Source of the DNA: Bacteroidota bacterium
GTDB taxonomy: Bacteria; Bacteroidota; Bacteroidia; B-17B0; B-17BO
Reading direction: 5' to 3'
DNA length: 19,027 bases
NCBI GenBank assembly: GCA_025356715.1
Contig: JANXRU010000026.1
Coordinates: 1 to 19,027 of the forward strand
Shown: positions 1 through 6,439 of the stretch, piece after piece
Layout: every line of letters begins with the position of its first letter
Position numbering within the stretch: position 1 is the first letter of the stretch
Translations under genes and position numbers: made by a program
The notes under the pieces: generated by a model
Database searches by the model: none
What the model was told of the DNA's origin: nothing
What the model saw: the letters and a program-made list of their open reading frames with translations, nothing else

Positions 1-87
1 AAAATTGTGAGTCCTTTTGGTGTATAGTTTATAACTTTTTAATTCTTCTTTTGCCAAAGATTTTATGAAGTCTTGTAAAATATCCAT
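1..87 (-). CDS. Hypothetical protein, N-terminal 29 residues only
   Basis: An ATG on the minus strand (complement of 85-87) opens a frame that stays open to the window edge, giving 29 residues starting MDILQDFIKSLAKEELKSYK. There is no signal peptide; the segment is charged and looks helical, so the product is probably cytoplasmic. From memory, several uncharacterised Bacteroidota proteins begin with a similar 'SLxKEExxxFKLY' stretch, but I cannot name the family from so little. It is divergent from the T9SS cargo gene, and the 84 bases between the two starts must hold both promoters. The frame is convincing mainly because it begins at an ATG just after an AT-rich gap and has no stop. Confidence 0.5.
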   Translation of the reverse strand, partial: MDILQDFIKSLAKEELKSYKLYTKRTHNF

Positions 88-142
88 CGTATGATTGTGT
101 AATAAAAATTAAAGTTAATACTTTTATTTTAAATATTATAAG

Positions 143-150
143 TATTTTTA
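143..150 (+). promoter_or_regulatory. Possible -7 box (TATTTTTA) for the T9SS cargo gene
   Basis: TATTTTTA fits the Bacteroidota -7 consensus TAnnTTTG at all but the last base. A T-run at 122-126 lies at about the right distance for a -33 element, but no TTG is there. The gap is very AT-rich, so chance matches are likely. If real, transcription would start near 157, after the ATG at 151 and before the ATG at 172. Confidence 0.3.
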
Positions 151-171
151 ATGTATCAAAAACAGCATATT

Positions 172-843
172 ATGAAATATATATTTATAAGCCTTTTTAT
201 TTTAGCAAATATAGTTTGCTCGGCTCAAGCAAAATTAGGGATGGGTAAGAGTTATATTTTTTCCCCAAACGATACAGTTGCTTCTATTACTACAGTATCA
301 ATAACTACTCATATTTATAATAAGGGTAATGCTGTTTTTACTGGAACATTTGCAATCATTATAAAACTAGATACTTTAAGTGCTTTAGTACCTGTTTCGA
401 CAAATCTTAATTCTTTGTCTACGGCTACTATTAACCCCGGAGATAGCATATTTGTTGTTAATTCTTTTACGCCAACCGCTGGAACTAATGGCTGGAGGAC
501 ATCTGGTAACGGCAACACGATTGTTGTATGGCCAATTTCTTCGGGCATACAAACAGTAGATAGTTTAAGATCGCAGTTAGTTATATTGGATCCAGTAGGT
601 ATTTATGAAGAAGGTACTTCATCATTTATGTTTTATCCAAATCCAGCAACAAGTCAAATATATATTAAACAGCCAAATGGAATTAGATTTAAGGATATTA
701 TCATTTACGATGTACTATCCCAAGAAGTTAAAAAATCAATATACTCTGAATGTATTGATATTAAAGAATTACAGAGTGGTTCTTATTGGATATTGATCTC
801 AAGCGATGCTAAAATCTATCGTCAGAAATTAATTAAAGAGTAA
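172..843 (+). CDS. Secreted protein with T9SS type A sorting domain
   Basis: A 223-residue exported protein. Residues 1-20 form a Sec signal peptide (MKYIFISLFILANIVCSAQA). Residues about 21-140 are beta-rich, with an 'IYNKGNAVFTGTF' stretch reminiscent of CARDB-like beta-sandwich adhesion domains. Residues about 150-223 are a type A C-terminal sorting domain: YPNP at 155-158, 'IDIKELQSGSYWI' near 195-207, and a lysine-rich end. Such domains send cargo through the type IX secretion system across the outer membrane, where it is usually anchored or released after cleavage. An ATG at 151 is in frame, but it would put seven polar residues before the signal peptide, so 172 is the better start. The passenger is unusually short; I see no enzyme motif, and a structural or adhesive role is only a guess. 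Its stop lies one base from the stop of the convergent gene. Confidence 0.85.
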   Translation: MKYIFISLFILANIVCSAQAKLGMGKSYIFSPNDTVASITTVSITTHIYNKGNAVFTGTFAIIIKLDTLSALVPVSTNLNSLSTATINPGDSIFVVNSFTPTAGTNGWRTSGNGNTIVVWPISSGIQTVDSLRSQLVILDPVGIYEEGTSSFMFYPNPATSQIYIKQPNGIRFKDIIIYDVLSQEVKKSIYSECIDIKELQSGSYWILISSDAKIYRQKLIKE

Positions 844-844
844 C

Positions 845-1600
845 TTATAATTTAAAACCTACTGTTATATATATAAAATGCCCATTTATATACATGCTAC
901 TTGGCGCAAAAGATTCAAAGAATTGCATGGGCGATAAGGCATACTTAAATTGTAATTCAGCAAATACAGCATTATGCCTCAATAGAGAATTTTTTTGTAC
1001 CCCAAATCCTAAATTAAAAAACGAACTATTAACAGGATTAAATGCTGGACTTTTGAAGGTTACCTTTTCAGATTGATTAATAATTTCATTGCCATTTTCA
1101 CTAACTTTTAATTGACTAGCCACAATCCATCTGTAGCAGTAGCCCCCAAAAGCATAAGTTGAGAATATGGTATTAGTTTCTTTCTGAAAAGAATGTTTTA
1201 ATTGAAGAGGAAAATCAATTTCATGCATTGTTAAATCATAGGTAAATTTTTCTCTTTCTGGTGTATATAGCTGAATGCTATCAGCAGCAAAATAATAAGA
1301 TTTCAGACTAACGCCGTGTAGCATATATTCGACACCAACAAATAAAAAATCACGATTATGCTTGCTTAATCTTATTTCTTCTTTTAAGGAAACACAAAAT
1401 GACATTTTTTGTCGAGTGTTTGTAGTATGATGCGGATTAGAAAAGTATAGCCCAAGTACAGGAGAAAATCCAATACGGGTTTTTAGATACGGGTTTTTTC
1501 TATTTACATGCAATTTAATCCCTCCATCCTCTTGCCCTTTAACTGATAGGTAAGAGGTAACGATTATTAAAAGTGGTAAATATATTTTATAAAACTTCAA
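845..1600 (-). CDS. Outer-membrane beta-barrel protein (PorT/OMP_b-brl-like)
   Basis: A 251-residue protein with a signal peptide (MKFYKIYLPLLIIVTSYLSVKGQ), then alternating amphipathic strands and an ending in 'IYITVGFKL', as expected for a small barrel of about eight strands. The pattern (VGVEYMLHGVSLKSYYF near the middle, IDFPLQLKHSF, then FAELQFKYALSP) resembles the PorT/outer-membrane beta-barrel family common in Bacteroidota; function and ligand are unknown. The start is TTG (complement of 1598-1600): the frame has no ATG before an upstream stop at 1622-1624, and the TTG directly precedes a lysine and the hydrophobic core of the signal peptide. It is last in a minus-strand series, 25 bases after the DUF2480 gene, so it is probably co-transcribed with it. 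No hairpin terminator is visible at its end. Confidence 0.7.
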   Translation of the reverse strand: MKFYKIYLPLLIIVTSYLSVKGQEDGGIKLHVNRKNPYLKTRIGFSPVLGLYFSNPHHTTNTRQKMSFCVSLKEEIRLSKHNRDFLFVGVEYMLHGVSLKSYYFAADSIQLYTPEREKFTYDLTMHEIDFPLQLKHSFQKETNTIFSTYAFGGYCYRWIVASQLKVSENGNEIINQSEKVTFKSPAFNPVNSSFFNLGFGVQKNSLLRHNAVFAELQFKYALSPMQFFESFAPSSMYINGHFIYITVGFKL

Positions 1601-1625
1601 TTGAAAATTAATGTAAACTAGTTAG

Positions 1626-2141
1626 TTATTTTTGAATGGATGCTTTATATAAAGGAACTGTACTACAAGGCTCGCCATACATGATTGATTTAGCGAAAGG
1701 TCTTAATCCATTTACTAATTGAACATAGGCATGCGTAGTTACTGGTAAATTTCCACATCCCTTAATAACGATGCGCTTGTCTGTATAATCGCTATAATTA
1801 ATGTTTAGTAAAGCGTCATTAAATAAAATAGTTTCAAGAGTTTGTAAATTTCCAAAAATTATTTTTTTAGCAAAAGGCTCCAAGGCAATACTTATTAGCA
1901 TATAAGCCCATGTAGGAACAATAGCGTCAGCTGTGCAAGTAATGGCCACTAATTTAGTTTGATATTGAGTCCAGTCGTGTTGTTTAATATATTCTCTAAA
2001 ATCCTTTTCTTTTAAAATTAATTCTTGAAACAATAATGGTTTTAAATCAAATAATACACGTTCACCTTTTGGGTAAAACTCTTCCAAATCAATAGTAATT
2101 AAGCCACTATTAGTTACTTTATTAATGATTTCATTATCCAT
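1626..2141 (-). CDS. DUF2480 family protein
   Basis: A 171-residue soluble protein without signal peptide, recognised as the Bacteroidota family DUF2480 from the N-terminal 'GLITIDLEEFYPKGERVLFDLKPLLFQ' pattern and the C-terminal 'IMYGEPCSTVPLYK'. Biochemical function is unknown. From memory, in many Bacteroidota it is encoded with the SUF iron-sulfur cluster assembly genes, and here it lies 37 bases after a SufT/MIP18-type gene on the same strand, so a role linked to Fe-S metabolism is inferred. Three cysteines (C69, C129, C159) are visible; two sit in matching places of an internal repeat (residues about 65-98 and 124-156, sharing A-Y, L-x-PFAK-x-I and an FG/YG pair). The length is typical of the family as I remember it. 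Start ATG at 2141. Confidence 0.88.
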   Translation of the reverse strand: MDNEIINKVTNSGLITIDLEEFYPKGERVLFDLKPLLFQELILKEKDFREYIKQHDWTQYQTKLVAITCTADAIVPTWAYMLISIALEPFAKKIIFGNLQTLETILFNDALLNINYSDYTDKRIVIKGCGNLPVTTHAYVQLVNGLRPFAKSIMYGEPCSTVPLYKASIQK

Positions 2142-2178
2142 TTATTACTAGTAATTAACTGTTAGTTTTTTTATTCAA

Positions 2179-2508
2179 TTACATAAATCCTAATTCCAAT
2201 TGAGCCACTTCACTCATCATGTCTTTAGTCCAAGTTGGCTCAAAGGTTAAGGTAAGTTTGGCAGAATTAATATTAGCCAATAATTTTAATTTTTGTTCCA
2301 CTTCAGCTGGTAGGGTTTCTGCTACTGGACAATTTGGAGAAGTAAGTGTCATGGTTATTTTCAAATCATGAGTGTCATTTAAGTCTAATTCATAAATTAA
2401 ACCTAGTTCCCAAATGTCTACAGGAATTTCCGGATCGAAACATGTTTTAATTTCATCTATAACACGTTGCATTAACTCGGTGTTTTTTGTAATGATAATT
2501 GCGCTCAT
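2179..2508 (-). CDS. sufT: SufT/MIP18 (DUF59) iron-sulfur cluster assembly protein
   Basis: A 109-residue single-domain protein of the MIP18/DUF59 family (PF01883). Visible signatures are DPEIPVDIWELGLIYEL (residues 25-41), 'MTLTSPNCPVAETLP' with the conserved cysteine C60, and a C-terminal 'FEPTWTKDMMSEVAQLELGF' of the SUF-associated branch rather than the PaaD branch. Family members help mature or insert Fe-S clusters in the cytoplasm as accessory factors to SufBCD. The core suf genes are not in this window, so this is either a separated accessory locus or the suf operon lies elsewhere. The gene is 41 bases downstream of the DUF1571 gene and 37 upstream of DUF2480. The symbol sufT follows common usage for Bacteroidota homologues and is not tested here. 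Confidence 0.87.
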   Translation of the reverse strand: MSAIIITKNTELMQRVIDEIKTCFDPEIPVDIWELGLIYELDLNDTHDLKITMTLTSPNCPVAETLPAEVEQKLKLLANINSAKLTLTFEPTWTKDMMSEVAQLELGFM

Positions 2509-2549
2509 TGAATGGTGTCGTATCTTAACGTAAAAATAAAATCAGTTAT

Positions 2550-3407
2550 TTAAAATTTGTAATCTTTGTATTTGGTTGTAAATTCTATATCTTCAATCTT
2601 CGGATTCACTTGTAAAAAATGATATTCATATTGTTCATACAATCCTTTATCATCAAGCACTTTTACTCCAATTGGCAAAAAATATAATTGATCAATGTAT
2701 AAAGTAACATCTTTCGCATAAGCATTCGGAACCTTCAAAACTTGACCGCTTTTTAAAATATCAAAATAGTCTTTTAATTTTGGATTTGCTTCTAAAATCA
2801 TGTATTCACTTATATGTAATTTACGGGCGATGGAAGTAATATTTTCGTTAACGCCTACAGTAAAATTTTCATAACCAAAATCTTTATTTGTAATTATGAT
2901 TTTGTAGCAAGGTCGTCCATTATAACGCTCTTCAGCTTCAAGTTTAAAATAGGAGTCAAATTTTTCGTCAACTTTTAGTGCCATAAATTCAACGATACTT
3001 CCAAAATAATCAAACCCCATTTCATTTAAAGTATGATGTTGATCTTGCCTCATTAAATTCCCTAATAAGTCTAAATTTAAATTGATGTAAGGAAACGCAT
3101 TTGGTTTAACATATGCCTTATTGTTATTCCAACCTTTAAGCCAAAGAAGTTCTATGCCGCCAATGTATAAATATATTTTTCTAGGTTTTCGAATTAATTT
3201 TACCGAGGAACCATAATGATTATACCCTTTTTTTCCTCGTTCAGTGATTTTTAAACTATATTTTAATCTTTCAACAGATTCAATAGATTTAATCATTTTA
3301 AAAATAATTTCCTTAGCTGTTAATTCGGTTTTTTGAGCAAAAACTTTCGTACTCAAAAATAGATTTGCAGTAAGAAATAGAACAATATAAAAGGGCATTT
3401 TTAACAT
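2550..3407 (-). CDS. DUF1571 periplasmic protein with inserted LysM-like segment
   Basis: A 285-residue exported protein. Residues 1-25 are a signal peptide ending in KVFAQ. The body matches DUF1571: 'LKYSLKITERGKKGYNHYGS', 'RKPRKIYLYIGG', 'NNNKAYVKPNAFPYINLNLD' and 'HHTLNEMGFDYFG'. From memory the family has a LolA/LppX-like fold, which would suggest a periplasmic lipid- or lipoprotein-binding role; no ligand is proven. Residues about 179-230 read as a LysM domain (FTVGVNENITSIARKLHIS, then a GQVLKVP end) placed within DUF1571, with the final DUF1571 strands after it. LysM would bind peptidoglycan. An upstream in-frame TTG at 3416 overlaps the -7 box, so ATG 3407 is chosen; ATG 3398 is the alternative and also gives a signal peptide. 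First gene of the minus-strand series. Confidence 0.83.
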   Translation of the reverse strand: MLKMPFYIVLFLTANLFLSTKVFAQKTELTAKEIIFKMIKSIESVERLKYSLKITERGKKGYNHYGSSVKLIRKPRKIYLYIGGIELLWLKGWNNNKAYVKPNAFPYINLNLDLLGNLMRQDQHHTLNEMGFDYFGSIVEFMALKVDEKFDSYFKLEAEERYNGRPCYKIIITNKDFGYENFTVGVNENITSIARKLHISEYMILEANPKLKDYFDILKSGQVLKVPNAYAKDVTLYIDQLYFLPIGVKVLDDKGLYEQYEYHFLQVNPKIEDIEFTTKYKDYKF

Positions 3408-3413
3408 GAATGG

Positions 3414-3421
3414 CAAAGGTA
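3414..3421 (-). promoter_or_regulatory. -7 box TACCTTTG of the DUF1571 gene
   Basis: Read on the minus strand, TACCTTTG matches the Bacteroidota -7 consensus TAnnTTTG exactly. Only six bases separate it from the ATG at 3407, so transcription would begin at or within a few bases of the start codon. No TTG lies 17-23 bases upstream, so the -33 element is weak or absent. Confidence 0.55.
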
Positions 3422-3478
3422 AAAGAAACTTTAATAGTTTAATGATAAATGTTAATTACTTGGTAGTTAATATTTTAC

Positions 3479-3506
3479 TTGGTAATATTCTTTTTTTGTA
3501 AATTTA
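3479..3506 (+). promoter_or_regulatory. Putative promoter of the HU/SPOR gene
   Basis: TTG at 3479-3481, a 17-base spacer, then TAAATTTA at 3499-3506 (seven of eight positions of TAnnTTTG). This would give a leader of about 35-40 bases before the ATG at 3550. It is divergent from the DUF1571 promoter in the same 142-base gap. Confidence 0.45.
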
Positions 3507-3549
3507 CTATGCTAACCAAGGTAAAATATAGTACATTCACAGTCCAAAA

Positions 3550-4629
3550 ATGTTACAATACACTCAAATAACTCAATTAATTTCGGAGCTCTTATATAAG
3601 CACGATTGTGTTATTATTCCAAATTTTGGTGGGTTTGTTGCTCGCGCGGAAGGTGCTCATTTTAGTAAAGGAAATACAGTTTTACACCCCCCAACTAAGC
3701 GGTTATTATTTAATAAAAATTTAGTTCATCAAGATGGATTACTTGTATCAGCTTTAATGGAAAAAAACTCACTTTCCTTTATTGATGCTACTTTTCAGTT
3801 AAATGATTACAAGGATTATTTACAATCATTATTAGAGGCAAAAAAGAGATTTGAACTTCAAAATATTGGATTGTTGTATATTGATTCCGAGAATAGTTTG
3901 CGATTTGAACCAAAAGCTGATGTGAATTTTTTATTAGAATCATTTGGATTTGAGCCAGTTATTGCAAATGAATTAGTTATTGAAATTGAAAAATCTATTG
4001 TAGCTAAACAGTTTGAAGATAGAAAAGCAATCGTTGTAACTCCCGAAAAACAGAAGCGTTCATATGCTAAAGTAGCGACATTAGCTATTGGTGTTCCGAT
4101 AACTTTGGCTTTTTTGTTATTTGCAGCCTATTCAAAGCCAATGAAACCTTTATTGCAATCTTCGTTTAACCCTTTTTATACACCCGAAAAAACCTATACT
4201 GCATCTAAACAACAATCTCGTAAGGCTTTTGTTATTGGGGAAATTGAAAAACAACCAATGATTGAAGATGCTAATGGATATGCCACTTTCAGGTTGTCAA
4301 GCGAAGGGAATGTGCTAATTGCTTCTTCTAATAATTTAGAGATAAAAGCTGATAAAACAGCGGTTATCAAACATAATATAGCTTCTTCCAAAGTTGAAAA
4401 ATTTGATGGAAATTTTCAAGTAGTTGTAGGTTGTTTTGGGGTGGAGGAAAATGCAAATAAATTAATAAACGAATTGAAAAAAAATAATGTTTCTGCTGGC
4501 GTTAGTGGAACTAATGCTAAGGGCTTGCATGTTGTAAGTTGCGGTGGATTTAATTCTAAAGAGGATGCCACACTGTTATTAGCAACTATTAAAGAAACTT
4601 ATCCAAATGCTTGGGTAATGAGCAAGTAA
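3550..4629 (+). CDS. HU-CCDC81-like / SPOR domain membrane protein
   Basis: A 359-residue protein. Residues about 1-60 (QLISELLYKHDCVIIPNFGG, then FNKNLVHQDGLL) and about 65-140 match the tandem prokaryotic HU-like domains related to human CCDC81 (HU-CCDC81_bac_1 and _2). A single membrane helix lies at about 171-195 (KVATLAIGVPITLAFLLFAA), and a C-terminal SPOR domain at about 286-358 (NFQVVVGCFGVEENANKLIN, then GLHVVSCGGFNSKEDA). SPOR domains bind denuded glycan strands at division septa. The expected layout is N-terminal HU-like part in the cytoplasm and SPOR in the periplasm, joining an inside partner to septal peptidoglycan; DNA binding by these HU-like domains is not established. From memory the architecture is widespread in Bacteroidota. 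It starts a run of plus-strand genes and ends 57 bases before the next start. Confidence 0.87.
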   Translation: MLQYTQITQLISELLYKHDCVIIPNFGGFVARAEGAHFSKGNTVLHPPTKRLLFNKNLVHQDGLLVSALMEKNSLSFIDATFQLNDYKDYLQSLLEAKKRFELQNIGLLYIDSENSLRFEPKADVNFLLESFGFEPVIANELVIEIEKSIVAKQFEDRKAIVVTPEKQKRSYAKVATLAIGVPITLAFLLFAAYSKPMKPLLQSSFNPFYTPEKTYTASKQQSRKAFVIGEIEKQPMIEDANGYATFRLSSEGNVLIASSNNLEIKADKTAVIKHNIASSKVEKFDGNFQVVVGCFGVEENANKLINELKKNNVSAGVSGTNAKGLHVVSCGGFNSKEDATLLLATIKETYPNAWVMSK

Positions 4630-4672
4630 TTTAGCTTTTAATTTAAACGCTAATTTTCACCTATTTTTTATT

Positions 4673-4680
4673 TACCTTCG
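4673..4680 (+). promoter_or_regulatory. -7 box TACCTTCG before the TTG-started outer-membrane gene
   Basis: TACCTTCG differs from TAnnTTTG at one position. It ends six bases before the TTG start at 4687, the same spacing as at the DUF1571 gene. No TTG is seen 17-23 bases upstream. Confidence 0.45.
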
Positions 4681-4686
4681 CATATC

Positions 4687-5340
4687 TTGAGATCTATTAT
4701 TATAAGCAGTTTATTTTTACTTTTTGCAAATTTTGGATTTGCTCAAAAAGACTCTTTGGATTTACTTCAAAAGAAGGACACAACAATTTTTAATCCTAAA
4801 AAAGAAATTGCCTATGATGGCAAACGCTATCGTGTATATAATAATTGGTTGTCATTTGGAGTAGGCCCTGGGTTTAATTCTCATTGGTTTAAAGATGAGA
4901 AGGATGAAAAAAATGCTTGTGTTGATTATAGTTTCCATATTAAACAATATTATTTTCGACTGGGAGGTTTTATGAGTGGACGTGATTTTACTCAATTCAA
5001 TAATTATTCATTTCATGGAGGAATTGGTTTAAGAAAAGAAGAACCAAAATATAATTTATCCATGTTTTTAGGCCCTTCCTTATCTTTCTTCCGCCGTCCT
5101 TTAAGTGATAGTACGGAGTTTGGCTTGCCTACTGTTTTAGGCTCCGTGTATAACAGAGTAGGGGGATATGCCTGTGTAGAGGCCATTTATAAATTTAAGT
5201 ATGATTTGGGTTTAGGCGGACAAATATTTTGTGATTACAATGAAGTTCAAATCGTATATGGTGTTAGAATTTTAGCTTATTTCTCGAGTGCCTACAGAGG
5301 GATTAAATATGGACGAAAGACAGCCTCTAAAAAAAAGTAA
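4687..5340 (+). CDS. Exported protein, probable small outer-membrane barrel
   Basis: A 217-residue protein I do not recognise by family. Residues 1-19 are a clear signal peptide (MRSIIISSLFLLFANFGFA, cleavage before QKDS). The rest alternates aromatic and glycine-rich strand-like segments (WLSFGVGPGFNSHWF, YYFRLGGFMSG, YSFHGGIGLR, LSMFLGPSLSFF, YDLGLGGQIFCDY), which suggests a beta-barrel or beta-sandwich in the outer membrane. The start is TTG: no in-frame ATG lies near, and the TTG is placed correctly for the signal peptide. The last ten residues (YGRKTASKKK) are basic and do not look like a barrel end; they are encoded exactly where the gene overlaps the FAD oxidoreductase gene. The overlap suggests co-transcription, but I see no functional link between the products. 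Confidence 0.68.
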   Translation: MRSIIISSLFLLFANFGFAQKDSLDLLQKKDTTIFNPKKEIAYDGKRYRVYNNWLSFGVGPGFNSHWFKDEKDEKNACVDYSFHIKQYYFRLGGFMSGRDFTQFNNYSFHGGIGLRKEEPKYNLSMFLGPSLSFFRRPLSDSTEFGLPTVLGSVYNRVGGYACVEAIYKFKYDLGLGGQIFCDYNEVQIVYGVRILAYFSSAYRGIKYGRKTASKKK

Positions 5341-6391
5341 TTCTCAGCAAGTAGATTTTATCATTGTTGGCCAGGGATTGGCGGGCTCAATTTTAGCTTT
5401 ATCATTAATACATGAAGGATTTTCTGTTTGTGTCATTGATAAAACAAATTTATCAACTTGCTCAAAAATTGCAGCAGGCATTTGGAATCCAGTTGTATTT
5501 AAACGACTAGCAAAAAGTTGGTTGGCAGATGATATTGTTCCGGAGTTAATTGGTTTTTATGAAAGGGTAGAAAAAAAATTACAAGTTTCATTTGTCACAA
5601 AACGCCATATATTAAAGGCTTTTACCGAAGATCAAGAAAAAATATTTTGGCAAAAAAAAGCAGTAACAGATAATGAGTTTTTAGATAAGCTTGTTTACGA
5701 AAATTTAAAAGTAAGCGAACATTATACCTTAAAATCATATTCCAAAGTCTTACATGCAGGGAATATTGATGTGACTTTATTTTTAGAAACAACTAAAAAT
5801 TATGTTTCTAAAAATCAGATATTCATTGATGAGCAATTTGATTATGATGCATTAAGTGAAACTCAAAATGGCGTGAATTATAAATCGATAGTAGCGAGTA
5901 AAATTATTTTTTGTGAAGGCCATTTAATTTCAAAAAACCCTGCCTTTAATTGGATTCCTTTAAAACCAGCTAAAGGCGAAGTATTAACTATTTTTTGTAA
6001 AGAGTTATATTTAGATAATGCCATATTGAATAAAGGATTTTTCGTCATGCCTTTAGGAAACGATACTTATAAAGTAGGCGCTACTTACGAGTGGGAAAAT
6101 TTGAATGATAACCCTACTGAAACTAAAAAAGTAGAACTCGTTACAAAATTAGATACCGTAATTTCAACGCCTTATCAAATCCTCAAGCACGAGGCTGGCG
6201 TTAGGCCGTCGGTAATTGATAGACGACCTATTGTAGGCCAACATCCAGAAATGAAAAACTATTTCGTATTTAATGGCTTTGGAACGAAGGCTGTTATGTT
6301 AGCTCCTTATTTTGCTAAACAATTAGTGAATCATTTGAAAAATGGTCATCCGATTATGGAAGATGTGAACCCTTCACGTTTCAAAGTATAA
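5309..6391 (+). CDS. FAD-dependent oxidoreductase (DAO family)
   Basis: A 360-residue flavoenzyme of the D-amino-acid oxidase/glycine oxidase-like superfamily. Residues 16-45 form the N-terminal Rossmann dinucleotide-binding unit: VDFIIVGQGLAGSILALSL with GxGxxG at 21-26 and the acidic residue D44 at the end of the second strand (VCVIDK). The C-terminal part has the family's FAD-contacting segment, 'EAGVRPSVIDRRPIVGQHP' followed by 'FVFNGFGTKAVMLAPYFAKQL'. The substrate is unknown; oxidative deamination of an amine or amino acid is the family norm. No signal peptide or membrane helix, so cytoplasmic. A GTG at 5288 is in frame, but ATG 5309 directly precedes a short polar lead to the Rossmann fold and is preferred. 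It overlaps the previous gene by 32 bases in another frame. Confidence 0.85.
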   Translation: MDERQPLKKSNSQQVDFIIVGQGLAGSILALSLIHEGFSVCVIDKTNLSTCSKIAAGIWNPVVFKRLAKSWLADDIVPELIGFYERVEKKLQVSFVTKRHILKAFTEDQEKIFWQKKAVTDNEFLDKLVYENLKVSEHYTLKSYSKVLHAGNIDVTLFLETTKNYVSKNQIFIDEQFDYDALSETQNGVNYKSIVASKIIFCEGHLISKNPAFNWIPLKPAKGEVLTIFCKELYLDNAILNKGFFVMPLGNDTYKVGATYEWENLNDNPTETKKVELVTKLDTVISTPYQILKHEAGVRPSVIDRRPIVGQHPEMKNYFVFNGFGTKAVMLAPYFAKQLVNHLKNGHPIMEDVNPSRFKV

Positions 6392-6395
6392 ATAA

Positions 6396-6425
6396 TTGTT
6401 TTATTAATTATTAGCATTAACTTGT
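6396..6425 (+). promoter_or_regulatory. Putative promoter of the 991-aa repeat protein gene
   Basis: TTG at 6396-6398, a 19-base spacer, then TAACTTGT at 6418-6425, which fits TAnnTTTG at six of eight positions. The ATG is at 6440, giving a short leader of about 8-10 bases. This is moderate evidence in an AT-rich gap. Confidence 0.35.
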
Positions 6426-6439
6426 CGGCTGGATAGAAC

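Noticed and set aside
315..548. Antisense open frame within the T9SS cargo gene
   Set aside because: The plus-strand frame has a signal peptide and sorting domain; the antisense product has no signal, domain or promoter.
4631..4657. TTAGC/GCTAA hairpin followed by TTTT after the HU/SPOR gene
   Set aside because: Only a five-base stem with a 13-base loop; too weak to call a terminator in AT-rich DNA.
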